In this document: positions 34,998 to 44,661 of the stretch, piece by piece
Position numbering within the stretch: the stretch's first letter is position 1
How the letters are laid out: each line of letters starts with the position of its first letter
Source of the DNA: Lysinibacillus timonensis
GTDB lineage: Bacteria > Bacillota > Bacilli > Bacillales_A > Planococcaceae
Direction of reading: 5' to 3'
Assembly (NCBI RefSeq): GCF_900291985.1
Contig: NZ_LT985980.1
Coordinates: 3,990,001 to 4,054,000 of the forward strand
DNA length: 64,000 nucleotides
Translations under genes and position numbers: made by a program
The notes under the pieces: model-generated
Seen by the model: only the letters and a program-made list of their open reading frames with translations
What the model was told of the DNA's origin: nothing
Databases searched by the model: none

Positions 34998-36158
34998 ATG
35001 AATGCATTTAGTTATGCATGCAGTACAAAAATTGAGATGGGGATGGGAGTTTCGAAAAAATTACCAGAATACTTAACATCTCTTGGGGTTGGCTCTTCGA
35101 TTTTACTTGTAAGTGATCCAGGAGTCGTTCAAGCAGGATTGGTAGAACCTATTAAAGATAACTTACAGTCTCATGGATTTATGGTATCGTTGTTCGATTC
35201 TATATCCCAAAATCCTAGAGACAATGAGTGTTTAACAGGTGCACAAAAATTTAAGGAAGAAAATTTAACGGCTGTCGTTGCAATTGGTGGTGGTAGTGCA
35301 ATGGATACGGGTAAAGCAATTGCCCTCCTCGGTTCAAATGGCGGAACACCTACAGATTATGTAGAAGGAAGAATACAGTATCAAAACATTGCTCCTATTA
35401 TTTGTGTACCAACAACGGCTGGTACTGGATCAGAAGTAACTCGCTCATCCGTAATAACAGAGGCTGATACCCATCGCAAGATGACACTTAAACATTCTTT
35501 GCTTCGACCACAGATGGCAGTTTTAGATCCTGAGCTAACTTATACCGTCCCACCATCAGTTACTGCAGCGACGGGGGTGGATGCTTTAGTACATGCAATT
35601 GAAGGGTATACATGTAAGGTTTCGAATCCTATTTCACAAGCTCTTGGTGCAAAAGCAATGCAAACGATTGTATCTTCATTACCGGCTGCTTTTCACAACG
35701 GACGTGACGAAGAAGCTCGTTTTAATATGTTAAAAGGAAGTCTACTTGCAGGGTTATGTTTCGGGTCAGCTGATGTTGCTGCGGTTCATTGTTTGGCAGA
35801 AGCGCTTGGCGGTTTATATGATACGCCACATGGTATTGCAAATGCTGTATTCTTACCTTATGTTCTAAAGTTTAACGCAGAGGAGAATACACAAATGCAT
35901 GCTAATTTGGCTAGATATATGGCATTTGCAAAGGATACTGATACCGATGCACTAGCTGTTGAGAAGTTAATTAATGGAATAGAAGCGTTCACAGAGGAGC
36001 TTAAAATACCGAAATTGAAGGATTTACAGTACGTTTCTGAAAATGACTTCCAAAGAATTGTAGAATTAGCTGTTCAGAATGGTTCAACTCCAAGTAACGT
36101 CCGCTCTATAACAGAAACGGATTATATGAATATTCTCGAAAATGCATATAGAGGTTAA
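34998..36158 (+). CDS. Iron-containing alcohol dehydrogenase
   Basis: A 386-aa group III (Fe-type) NAD(P)-dependent alcohol dehydrogenase. The nucleotide loop AIGGGSAMDTGKAIALL is near residue 97 and PTTAGTGSEVTRSSVI near 138. Metal ligands are seen in ATGVDALVHAIEGYTC (Asp, His near 195-199), HCLAEALGGLYDTPHGIANA (His near 263, His near 277). The substrate may be 1,3-propanediol, butanol or a lactaldehyde-type alcohol; the family alone does not tell. AAGGGGGAACTAAT precedes ATG. It is inserted between ymdB and spoVS. Confidence 0.92.
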   Translation: MNAFSYACSTKIEMGMGVSKKLPEYLTSLGVGSSILLVSDPGVVQAGLVEPIKDNLQSHGFMVSLFDSISQNPRDNECLTGAQKFKEENLTAVVAIGGGSAMDTGKAIALLGSNGGTPTDYVEGRIQYQNIAPIICVPTTAGTGSEVTRSSVITEADTHRKMTLKHSLLRPQMAVLDPELTYTVPPSVTAATGVDALVHAIEGYTCKVSNPISQALGAKAMQTIVSSLPAAFHNGRDEEARFNMLKGSLLAGLCFGSADVAAVHCLAEALGGLYDTPHGIANAVFLPYVLKFNAEENTQMHANLARYMAFAKDTDTDALAVEKLINGIEAFTEELKIPKLKDLQYVSENDFQRIVELAVQNGSTPSNVRSITETDYMNILENAYRG

Positions 36159-36450
36159 TTAGATTATATAAGGCAGTTAACTAATTAGTAGAGAATAGAA
36201 TTCACCGAAAGAGTTTCTGGTTCTTCATAGTTTTCCTTAAGACTTATTCAATTAGCTGAAGATTATTTAAAGAAAGTAATTTTTTTCTAAATTAATAGAG
36301 CAATTTTTAATTGAAATGATTCTAAACCCCTTTTTCACAGCATAAAATGTGCTACGGACACAAACTTAAACGTCCTTTGAATGAACGAGACCTAAAAAAA
36401 AACGTTTCATTCAACAAACACATAATAAAGCTCTATGGGGAGGAATAGTT

Positions 36451-36717
36451 GTGGATTCATTAAAAGTATCATCTCGCTCTAATCCAAATTCTGTTGCAGG
36501 TGCGCTAGTTGCTGTTATTCGTGAGCAAGGTTACGCGGAAATGCAAGCAGTCGGTGCAGGTGCATTGAACCAAGCAGTAAAGGCAGTAGCGATTGCTCGC
36601 GGCTTTGTTGCACCAAGTGGCACAGACTTAATTTGCGCTCCAGCATTTGCAGATATTACGATTGCTGGTGAAGACCGAACAGCATTGAAACTTGTTGTTG
36701 AAAGACGTACAAGATAA
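36451..36717 (+). CDS. spoVS: Stage V sporulation protein S
   Basis: An 88-aa Alba-like protein nearly identical over its core to SpoVS: LKVSSRSNPNSVAGALVAVI and GAGALNQAVKAVAIARGFVA. It acts in septum and coat formation during sporulation and affects the timing of sporulation entry. GTG at 36451 follows GGGGAGGAATAGTT. It is monocistronic, with a weak hairpin after the stop (36735-36780). Its position between ymdB and miaB is conserved in the Bacillales. Confidence 0.97.
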   Translation: MDSLKVSSRSNPNSVAGALVAVIREQGYAEMQAVGAGALNQAVKAVAIARGFVAPSGTDLICAPAFADITIAGEDRTALKLVVERRTR

Positions 36718-36805
36718 ATCGTTCAAAGTGACAAAAAGGGGTGGCCCGAAAGCGTATTAGCTTTTAGAGGTCATCTTTTTCTTTTTATAAGGAATAAGAA
36801 AATGT

Positions 36806-36839
36806 AAAAGGGCGTCCTACTAGTCATAGGAGCCCTTTT
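36806..36839 (-). terminator. Terminator of the Old Yellow Enzyme gene (bidirectional)
   Basis: AAAAGGGCGTCCTA pairs with TAGGAGCCCTTTT apart from one bulge, around a short loop. A and T tracts flank it, so it may serve spoVS on one side and the oxidoreductase on the other. Confidence 0.8.
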
Positions 36840-36848
36840 AAACTTTAA

Positions 36849-37973
36849 TTAAGCAATGGGGAACCATCCTGGTGTGTTGACGATGGCATTCCATAATGGA
36901 TCAGGAACAACCAATTCTTCCTGCTTATCTTTGTGCAATTTTGTGATGATTTCATCTTCTTTACCTCCAGCTACTTTTTGAACCCAATCCGGGTCGATAA
37001 TGATTTCTCTTCCTAAAGCAAGTAATGCAACTCCCGTATTCAACGCTTTTCGTGCATCATTTGCTGTATAAATTGACCCAACTCCAATTAATGGTACTCG
37101 TCCGTTAATTGTTTCAAGTAAATAATCGATACGAGTTTTGGATAGATCCTCCACGCCGCGTCTAGGTGTTGAGAAGAAGTCATTCAATGAAACGTGTAAA
37201 TAGTCCAGACTTTTTTCTGCTAAAACGTCAACTAAAGCAATGGTTTCATCCATTGTAATACCTGGTGTTTCAGGCTCTTCTGGAGAGAAACGATAGCCGA
37301 CGATGAAATCTGATTTACCATGTGCATCAACAACACTTTTTACTTTATCGACAATCGCAAGAGGGAAGGTCATGCGGTTTTCTAGGCTACCCCCAAAACG
37401 ATCTTCACGACGATTTGAATGTGGTGAGAAAAATTGTTGAATTAAATAGCCGTTTGCCCCATGAATTTCAACGCCATCATAGCCTGCTTCAATGGCACGG
37501 CGAGTTGTTTCTCCAAATGCTTCGATGATTTCTTCGACTTCTGTTTCTGTAAGTGCTCTTGGTGTTTTTGCGCCGGGCTGCTCTGCTGCAACAGCACTTG
37601 CGCTGACGATATCTCCATTTGGTACTAATTCTGGTGGACACATTCTACCGCCGTGAAAAATTTGAAGGACAGCTTTTGCACCTTGTTCTTTGATTGCCGT
37701 GGCCAATTGCTTTAAGCTAGGAATCATTTCATCACGATCTCCTGCAAATTCACCGTGAAACCCTTTACCATTTGCTGTAACATTTGTACAAGCGGTAATG
37801 ACCATGCTGACACCTTTTGCACGGCGAGCATAGTAGTTCACTTCAGCCTCTGTCACCGTTCCGTCAGGGTTAGATGAAAAGTTTGTCATCGGCGCCATCA
37901 CAACGCGATTCTTTAATTCCACACCATTCGGTAATGTATAGGAAGATAATAAGTCCTTATATGTTTCATTCAT
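36849..37973 (-). CDS. Old Yellow Enzyme family NADH:flavin oxidoreductase
   Basis: A 374-aa FMN-dependent TIM barrel that reduces activated C=C bonds. NRVVMAPMTNFSSNPDG is near residue 23, the FHGGRMC-like active-site segment near 105, DGVEIHGANGYLIQQFFSPH near 170 and NRREDRFGGSLENR near 190. The start I prefer is ATG 37973 (MNETYKDLL), 10 nt after GGAG. An upstream in-frame ATG at 38042 has no binding site. An 11-codon frame (38005-37970) overlaps this start (ATGA) and has a strong AAGGAG site, so translation may be coupled. Array C lies upstream. Confidence 0.88.
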   Translation of the reverse strand: MNETYKDLLSSYTLPNGVELKNRVVMAPMTNFSSNPDGTVTEAEVNYYARRAKGVSMVITACTNVTANGKGFHGEFAGDRDEMIPSLKQLATAIKEQGAKAVLQIFHGGRMCPPELVPNGDIVSASAVAAEQPGAKTPRALTETEVEEIIEAFGETTRRAIEAGYDGVEIHGANGYLIQQFFSPHSNRREDRFGGSLENRMTFPLAIVDKVKSVVDAHGKSDFIVGYRFSPEEPETPGITMDETIALVDVLAEKSLDYLHVSLNDFFSTPRRGVEDLSKTRIDYLLETINGRVPLIGVGSIYTANDARKALNTGVALLALGREIIIDPDWVQKVAGGKEDEIITKLHKDKQEELVVPDPLWNAIVNTPGWFPIA

Positions 37974-38005
37974 ATTCCAATCGCTCCAAACTTTGTTAGG
38001 TTCAT
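37970..38005 (-). other. Possible 11-codon leader overlapping the oxidoreductase start
   Basis: MNLTKFGAIGI, with AAGGAG 10 nt upstream. Its stop overlaps the ATG of the next gene as ATGA. It could couple translation; no attenuator is visible. Confidence 0.3.
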
Positions 38006-38134
38006 TATTAAAATACTCCTTAACATTTTGAATATCAAACATGTTGCTTTTCTGGCTAATTTTGGTAGGGAAGAGTATAGATTTTTGGATGGGTAGTAAT
38101 ATGGACAGAACATATGATGAATTCAGGCGAGAAC

Positions 38135-39510
38135 GTCTGGTAGAAGCGGTCTATGAGACAAAGGAGCAAGGTATGGAAAGAGAATGATCCCGTAGAAGCG
38201 GTCTATGAGACAAAGAAGCAAGGTATGGAAAGAGAAGTCTCTCGTAGAAGCGGTCTATGAGACAAATGAGCGGGGTATGGAAAGAGAAGTGTCTCGTAGA
38301 AGCTCTCTATGAGACAAAGGAGGAGGGAATGGAAAGAGAAGTGTCTCGTAGAAGCGGTCTATGAGACAAAGGAGCGGGGTATGGAAAGAGAAGTGTCTCG
38401 TAGAAGCTCGCTATGAGACAAAGGGGCAAGGAAAGGAAAGAGAAGTGTCTCGTAGAAGCAATCTATGAGACAAAGGAGCAAGGAAAAGAAAGAGAACAGT
38501 CTCGTAGAAGCGGTCTATGAGACAAAGGAGCAAGGTATGGAAAGAGAAGTGTCCCGTAGAAGCGGTCTATGAGACAAAGGAGGAGGGAATGGAAAGAGAA
38601 GTGTCCCGTAGAAGCGGTCTATGAGACAAATGAGCGGGGTATGGAAAGAGAAGTGTCTCGTAGAAGCGGTCTATGAGACAAAGGGGAAAGGAAAAGAAAG
38701 AGAACAGTCTCGTAGAAGCGGTCTATGAGACAAAGGAGAAAGGAAAAGAAAGAGAACAGTCTCGTAGAAGCGGTCTATGAGACAAAGGAGGAGGGAATGG
38801 AAAGAGAAGTGTCCCGTAGAAGCGGTCTATGAGACAAAGGAGCAAGGAAAAGAAAGAGAACAGTCCCGTAGAAGCGGTCTATGAGACAAAGGAGCAAGAT
38901 ATGGAAAGGGAACTGTCCCGTAGAAGCAATCTATGAGACAAAGGAGCAAGATATGGAAAGGGAACAGTCCCGTAGAAGCGTTCTATGAGACAAAGGAGCA
39001 AGGTATGGAAAGAGAAGTGTCCCGTAGAAGCGGTCTATGAGACAAAGGAGGAGGGAATGGAAAGAGAAGTGTCCCGTAGAAGCGGTCTATGAGACAAAGG
39101 AGCAAGGAAAAGAAAGAGAAGTGTCTCGTAGAAGCTCTCTATGAGACAAAGGGGCAAGGAAAGGAAAGAGAAGTGTCTCGTAGAAGCAATCTATGAGACA
39201 AATGAGCAAGGAAAAGAAAGAGAACAGTCCCGTAGAAGCGGTCTATGAGACAAATGAGCGGGGTATGGAAAGAGAAGTGTCTCGTAGAAGCTCTCTATGA
39301 GACAAAGGAGGAGGGTATGGAAAGAGAATTGTCTCGTAGAAGCGGTCTATGAGACAAATGAGCGGGGTATGGAAAGAGAAGTGTCTCGTAGAAGCTCTCT
39401 ATGAGACAAAGGAGGAGGGAATGGAAAGAGAATTGTCTCGTAGAAGCGGTCTATGAGACAAAGGAGCAAGGAAAGGAAAGAAAACTGTCCCGTGAAAAGT
39501 TGTGCGATGC
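38135..39510 (+). repeat. 52-bp tandem array C (about 26 units)
   Basis: Each unit has arms GTCTCGT (or GTCCCGT) and ATGAGAC around AGAAGCGGTCT, then a 27-bp linker AAAGGAGCAAGGTATGGAAA plus GAGAAGT. The arms pair with one G-U wobble. Variation is block-like: AGCTCTCT or AGCAATCT replace AGCGGTCT in some units, and linkers occur as a few recurrent types (GAGCAAGG, GAGGAGGG, GAGCGGGG). That mosaic of recurrent variants is what unequal crossing over or gene conversion leaves. The array lies between the Old Yellow Enzyme gene start and the end of the TcaA-like gene. Confidence 0.97.
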
Positions 39511-39611
39511 AAAAACACGGAATTACTTTCTGTTAGAATAGCCTTATAAAGCGTAACTAAGTACTAAAACATCCAGCCATATAAAGCAAACACTTTTGCA
39601 CATCACTATAC

Positions 39612-39642
39612 AAAAAAGGAGCCAGTTCAATACTAGCCCCTT
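39612..39642 (-). terminator. Terminator of the TcaA/YvbJ-like gene
   Basis: On the minus strand AGGGGCTAGT pairs with ACTGGCTCCT over a 5-nt loop, with only wobbles, followed by TTTTTTG. Confidence 0.85.
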
Positions 39643-39659
39643 GTGTATTAGTACATAAT

Positions 39660-41441
39660 TTAAATTTCCGTAGTTGAAATGAGTTGATGAACTTTCCATG
39701 AACCATCTACGAGTTTTACTTGGCAGATTGTTTCGAAGGTTTTAGCTTCTTCGCTATCTGGATAGTAGATAATGAATTCTTCAACAGTTTTTACGTTATA
39801 AGAGCCATCGCCGTTATCTACAACATCCACAACTGCTGTAGATACGAATTCTTCTGATATTCCGCTATCTTTTAAGTAAGCGATGTAATCCTTAGCTTCT
39901 TTGTAACGAGAACCATCAGTAGTTAGGTAACTTTTCATGTAGTTGAAGTCACTGTAATTGATAGCATCGACACTAGCAATTGTGTATTCTTTCATAAATG
40001 CTTGTAATTCCGCACGTAAACCACTTGTTTCCATTGCGGATACAGCGGCTGCATCCGGTGCATAAACCGTACCAGAACCTTCTAATGTTTCTTTCGCTTC
40101 AACTTCACTATAGTAAGTCGGTTCTAAATAGCTAACTAACCAATTTTTAGATTCATTATCATATTGAAGTCCAACATAGACATTTAATTGATCATCCTCT
40201 AAAGAAGGTACTTCTTCATTTGGGCCATAAAATGCATAAGAATAATCAATCAAGGTATGAACCATTAGTAAACCGTCTTCAATCCACATAGAACTACTGT
40301 CAATTTCCATTTTGTTTAGTCGAGCAGAATAGAACATATTTGCTTCAACAAGTGGATCAATTTCATAATATAAGAAATCGTCACTGAAAATATCGGTTAC
40401 ACCTGTAAAAATATCTGTATTTAATTGCGCTTTTGCGTTTTGCATTTCTTCACCAAAAGTTAGCAATGAAGTTTTCACTTTTTCTAATTCTTCATCAGAT
40501 ACGATTGGCGCGTCAACTTCGATGTAGTTAGAATCAATACTGAATGATTTAGAAGTTACTTCGCCCCAAGGATAGTTTACAACGACTTTCGCCTTAGCTG
40601 AACCGTCTAAGAATACTGGGCCAAAATATTCAGAATCACCGTACTCGTCAATTTCGACTTGATGATCATTGACAAGAAGGAAGCTATCTGCCATCCACTC
40701 GCTGTCATAATTCCATATGTAAACACTTGCTTCCCCGATAGGTAGTTCATCCATCCAAACATCTTCAGAGTATGGATTCGATAGTTCTAGTTCTATGTCG
40801 GTTTTGGATTCGCCAAAGTCATTATTTAAGCTAGCCTCAACTGTATAAATCCCGGGAATAAGGGGACCGTATGTAATACCGTCATCTTCCTTCTTTTCGT
40901 TAACTTCTGAACTATTGAATTTTAGTTTAACGCCATCTGTTGGACCGTCATAATAAGCATATTGATCAATCGCAGAAACCTTATGGGATTGGAATATGCC
41001 TAAAAACTTACCTTCTTTTTCGATGGAAACATATGCTTCTATTGCATCATCACTAATGTCTTCAACTAGTTTGATAAATGCATCTGCTTCGCTTTGCGTT
41101 ACGGCAGAACCGTCTTCATGCATCATCATATTTACTAGTTGTGCTGCATTTCGGTCTTCAAGTGCTTTAAAGAACCGTTTTTCAGTAGAATCTTTTGAAA
41201 AATAAATATTAGCCCAAACTGAAAATCCTATTAGTAGGATAGCTAGTGAGCTAACGACACCAATAATAATTTTTTGACGTTTTGACATGGGCTTCTTTTC
41301 TTTTGGTGGTGTCGTTCTCGTTTGAACTGGTTGCGTATGCTGTTGCGGTACTTCGATTTTAATAAGCTTTGTGCCACAGTTTGTGCACATGTTGTCACTC
41401 ATTTTCGCTTCATGACCGCACTCTTGACAAAATCTTTTCAT
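39660..41441 (-). CDS. Zinc-ribbon membrane-anchored TcaA/YvbJ-like protein
   Basis: A 593-aa protein with an N-terminal zinc ribbon (CQECGHEAKMSDNMCTNCG, four cysteines), a Pro/Thr linker, one membrane helix (about residues 57-77) and a large extracellular part. The extracellular part contains TcaA-type domains repeated with Asp/Glu-rich sequence (KFLGIFQSHKVSAID, VNYPWGEVTSKSF) and ends in an NTF2-like domain (ETICQVKLVDGSWKVH). TcaA of staphylococci affects glycopeptide sensitivity; the YvbJ homologue's role is unknown. It lies 163 bp downstream of another zinc-ribbon membrane protein on the same strand. Confidence 0.82.
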   Translation of the reverse strand: MKRFCQECGHEAKMSDNMCTNCGTKLIKIEVPQQHTQPVQTRTTPPKEKKPMSKRQKIIIGVVSSLAILLIGFSVWANIYFSKDSTEKRFFKALEDRNAAQLVNMMMHEDGSAVTQSEADAFIKLVEDISDDAIEAYVSIEKEGKFLGIFQSHKVSAIDQYAYYDGPTDGVKLKFNSSEVNEKKEDDGITYGPLIPGIYTVEASLNNDFGESKTDIELELSNPYSEDVWMDELPIGEASVYIWNYDSEWMADSFLLVNDHQVEIDEYGDSEYFGPVFLDGSAKAKVVVNYPWGEVTSKSFSIDSNYIEVDAPIVSDEELEKVKTSLLTFGEEMQNAKAQLNTDIFTGVTDIFSDDFLYYEIDPLVEANMFYSARLNKMEIDSSSMWIEDGLLMVHTLIDYSYAFYGPNEEVPSLEDDQLNVYVGLQYDNESKNWLVSYLEPTYYSEVEAKETLEGSGTVYAPDAAAVSAMETSGLRAELQAFMKEYTIASVDAINYSDFNYMKSYLTTDGSRYKEAKDYIAYLKDSGISEEFVSTAVVDVVDNGDGSYNVKTVEEFIIYYPDSEEAKTFETICQVKLVDGSWKVHQLISTTEI

Positions 41442-41604
41442 ACATACCCTCTTCTATTACATATTTTCTATTTACATCACAAATCGTGTGAAACTTTTTT
41501 ATCAATCATTCGTTCTATATAAGTGAGATAATAACTATGGAAGGCGGAAAACTAGGAATATCCGCCGTCCATTGTTTAAAACTTGTTTAAATTTGGAGAC
41601 AAGA

Positions 41605-42528
41605 TTAGAAGAATCCGCTGTCCATAAATTTTCCAACAGTGTTGTTCCACACAACGTTCATTAAAATCCAGAATAAAACTAAGAAAATAATGATGTAAAC
41701 TAGGTAAGAGTGGAACATGTCAAAGTTTTTAGTTTGGAATGTTAACAAACGTGTAATGACAAATAATGGAACTGCTAACACTACTAATAAAAGTGCAATG
41801 AAAAGTATATTGTTAGCAAACTGATATGCACTAATTAAAAATAACAACAATGCAACAACAGTTAATAGGATTGACGGGATTGAGAAAGCTCCAAGGTAAC
41901 TAGTAATTGCTTTCCAAGATGTTTCTGGGCCAAAATTTTTAGCAACGATCCATAATGATAGGACGACCACAGCGTAGATAGCAATAATAAATATTGCACT
42001 ACCACCGAATACGTTGAAGAAGATTTCGCTTGTATCTATAAACATCCCAAACATACTATGTGCAGCAACAAACAATGTTAGACCAACAATGAGTGCATAA
42101 AGAACAACCGTGATAATGCCGTTAACAAATTGACTTTCACCACTGCTGAAAATAGTAGAAGGTTGTTTTAAATAAGTAGTAAAGAAATTAATAAATGCTT
42201 TTGATTGATCTTTCACTTTTTCAACATGTACATTTGGTTGTGCGGGTTGTTGATACTGCTGTTGGTTAGGGTTTCCCTGTTGTTGGAATTGGCCGGGCTG
42301 CTGAAATTGGTTAGGTCCTCCTGCTTGTTGGAATTGCCCAGGGTTTGTAGTTTGTCCAGGTTGTTGGAATTGTCCATTGTTAACAGGTTGGCCTGGTTGT
42401 TGTACATTTCCCTGTTGTTGATTTGGTGGACTTTGATTGTTAGCGTTAAAATCTTCAAGAGATCCACCACATTTTGCACAGAAATTGCCCAAATCTTGGA
42501 CATTTCCACATGCTGTACATTTCTTCAT
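41605..42528 (-). CDS. Zinc-ribbon, Gln/Pro-rich, six-helix membrane protein (Yip1-like)
   Basis: A 307-aa protein in three parts. It starts with a zinc ribbon (CTACGNVQDLGNFCAKCGG). A Gln/Pro/Gly/Asn-rich disordered stretch (about residues 30-100) follows, with repeats of QFQQPGQ. Then comes a domain of about six membrane helices (about 135-300) that resembles the Yip1/YIPF fold. GAGGAACC precedes the ATG. It is probably co-transcribed with the downstream TcaA-like gene, which also opens with a zinc ribbon, so the two may work as a pair at the membrane. The function is unknown. Confidence 0.7.
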   Translation of the reverse strand: MKKCTACGNVQDLGNFCAKCGGSLEDFNANNQSPPNQQQGNVQQPGQPVNNGQFQQPGQTTNPGQFQQAGGPNQFQQPGQFQQQGNPNQQQYQQPAQPNVHVEKVKDQSKAFINFFTTYLKQPSTIFSSGESQFVNGIITVVLYALIVGLTLFVAAHSMFGMFIDTSEIFFNVFGGSAIFIIAIYAVVVLSLWIVAKNFGPETSWKAITSYLGAFSIPSILLTVVALLLFLISAYQFANNILFIALLLVVLAVPLFVITRLLTFQTKNFDMFHSYLVYIIIFLVLFWILMNVVWNNTVGKFMDSGFF

Positions 42529-42921
42529 AATGGTTCCTCGCTCACTTTCTTGTTATTTTATTAGATTATATGAATCTAAAGTAAGAGATATATAATGAAA
42601 AGTTCATAGTTACTTTTGACCTATAACTAACAAAAATATCTCCTCTGTCTATGATATATTGTAAATTCATTCCAAACAATGCATTTTCTTAAAAATTATT
42701 AATTAATAATTTATGGTTTTCGTTAAAAAGTATTTGATATGTATTTTTTTCCATTTCATTGGTTTTAGGAAAGTTGCTCATACTATTTACAATTTAGTGA
42801 ACGCCTTCAGTCAAAGGTCTGATTTTGGCATTTAATAGTAGATTTTCGATTACTTAACAATCGTTAGCATGTTATATTAATGATGGAAAAAATATAAGAA
42901 GTATTTTAAGGAGTTGTTATC
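42529..42921. other. Divergent promoter region with no gene
   Basis: About 390 bp of AT-rich sequence separates the divergent zinc-ribbon and korA genes. No conserved riboswitch or operator is evident. A TATATT near 42872 may be the korA -10 box, but no matching -35 stands out. Confidence 0.4.
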
Positions 42922-44661
42922 ATGTTACATCAGCTTTCGTGGAAAGTCGGTGGGCAACAAGGGGAAGGGATTGAGAGTACAGGTGAAATCTTCTCAATGG
43001 CAATGAACCGTTTAGGGTATCACCTATACGGTTACCGTCATTTCTCTTCTCGGATTAAGGGTGGCCATACGAACAATAAAATTACAGTTAGACCAACTCA
43101 AGTACGCGCAATTGCGGATGATTTAGATATATTAGTTGCTTTCGACCAAGAAACAATTGACGTTAACTATAAAGAATTGACAGAAAATGGTATTATTTTA
43201 GCTGATAGCAAATTTAACCCTGTAAAACCAGAAGATTCCAAAGCACCTTTGTTCAGCGTGCCATTTACTGAAATCGCTTCCGAACTTGGTACTTCGTTAA
43301 TGAAAAACATGGTTGCCATCGGTGCGACAAGTGCTTTATTGAAATTAGAACACTCTGTATTCCAAAGTGTTGTTGATGAAATCTTCGGTCGTAAAGGCGA
43401 AGAAGTTGTAAAAAAGAACATGGAGGCAATCGGTCGTGGACACGATGTCATGAGTGAATTACTAGGTGATCGTGTTGGAGCATGGGAATTAGAACCTGCT
43501 GATGGCAAACGCCGTATGTTCATGATTGGAAACGATGCAGTAGCGCTAGGTGCAATTGCTGCTGGTGCACGTTTTATGGCTGCTTACCCAATTACACCAG
43601 CTTCAGAAATTATGGAGTATTTAATTAAGAAATTACCTAAATTCGGTGGTGCAGTCATTCAGACGGAAGATGAAATCGCTGCTGCAACAATGGCAATCGG
43701 TGCAAACTACGGTGGGGTGCGTTCATTTACTGCATCAGCTGGACCTGGTTTATCACTTATGATGGAATCCATTGGGCTTTCTGGTATGACAGAGCAACCA
43801 TTAGTTATTGTAGATACGCAACGTGGGGGCCCTTCAACAGGTCTTCCAACAAAACAAGAACAATCTGACTTAATGGCAATGTTCTACGGTACTCACGGAG
43901 AAATTCCGAAAGTTGTGATTGCGCCTTCAACATTGGAAGAAGCTTTCTTTGATACAATTCAAGCATTTAATATTGCAGAAGAATTGCAGTTGCCGGTTAT
44001 CTTGATGACTGATCTTCAATTATCTTTAGGTAAAATTACTGCTGATCCATTTGATTATTCTAAGATCGAAATTCGTCGTGGTAAAATTGTAGATAGTGAA
44101 CTCCCTGAGCCAGAAAATAAAGATTATTTTAAGCGCTACGAAAATACCGATGACGGGATCTCACCACGTGTTTTACCTGGAACACCGAACGGGATTCATC
44201 ATGTAACAGGTGTTGAACACGATGAAACAGGTAAACCAAACGAAGCACCAGGTAACCGCAACATCCAAATGGACAAACGTTTCCGTAAACTGGACTATTT
44301 GAAGTTTGACACACCTGTGTATGTGAATGCGCCACACGAAGAGGCAGACGTATTATTTGTTGGGTTTAACTCAACTCGTGGTGCCATTGAAGAAGTTCAA
44401 GCTCGTTTGAGTGCTGAGGGTGTAAAAGTCAACCATGCACATATTCGCTTACTATTCCCATTCCCTGCAGCTGAGGTTGAACCACTTGTAGCCGGGGCGA
44501 AGAAAGTAATCGTTGTTGAAAATAATAAAACTGGCCAACTTGCAAACATTATGAAAATGAATGTTGGTGGTCACGATAAATTATCGAGCATCACGAAATA
44601 TGACGGTACGCCGTTCTTACCACGTGAACTAGAAACAAAAATAAAGGAGCTGCTTGACTAA
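42922..44661 (+). CDS. korA: 2-oxoacid:ferredoxin oxidoreductase, alpha subunit (gamma-alpha fusion)
   Basis: A 579-aa subunit in which the gamma domain (residues 1-190, with SWKVGGQQGEGIESTGEIFS at the start) is fused to the alpha domain (AAYPITPASEIMEYLIKKL near residue 220, FTASAGPGLSLMMESIGLSG near 270). With KorB it oxidatively decarboxylates 2-oxoglutarate (or pyruvate) using thiamine diphosphate and reduces ferredoxin. TTAAGGAG lies upstream of the ATG. The stop overlaps the korB start (TAATG). In Bacillales these genes often directly precede miaB; here an 11-kb block has been inserted after them. Confidence 0.95.
   Translation: MLHQLSWKVGGQQGEGIESTGEIFSMAMNRLGYHLYGYRHFSSRIKGGHTNNKITVRPTQVRAIADDLDILVAFDQETIDVNYKELTENGIILADSKFNPVKPEDSKAPLFSVPFTEIASELGTSLMKNMVAIGATSALLKLEHSVFQSVVDEIFGRKGEEVVKKNMEAIGRGHDVMSELLGDRVGAWELEPADGKRRMFMIGNDAVALGAIAAGARFMAAYPITPASEIMEYLIKKLPKFGGAVIQTEDEIAAATMAIGANYGGVRSFTASAGPGLSLMMESIGLSGMTEQPLVIVDTQRGGPSTGLPTKQEQSDLMAMFYGTHGEIPKVVIAPSTLEEAFFDTIQAFNIAEELQLPVILMTDLQLSLGKITADPFDYSKIEIRRGKIVDSELPEPENKDYFKRYENTDDGISPRVLPGTPNGIHHVTGVEHDETGKPNEAPGNRNIQMDKRFRKLDYLKFDTPVYVNAPHEEADVLFVGFNSTRGAIEEVQARLSAEGVKVNHAHIRLLFPFPAAEVEPLVAGAKKVIVVENNKTGQLANIMKMNVGGHDKLSSITKYDGTPFLPRELETKIKELLD

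Noticed and set aside
42529-42921. Riboswitch or T-box before korA
   Set aside because: No conserved motif or stable leader hairpin with a terminator was recognised.
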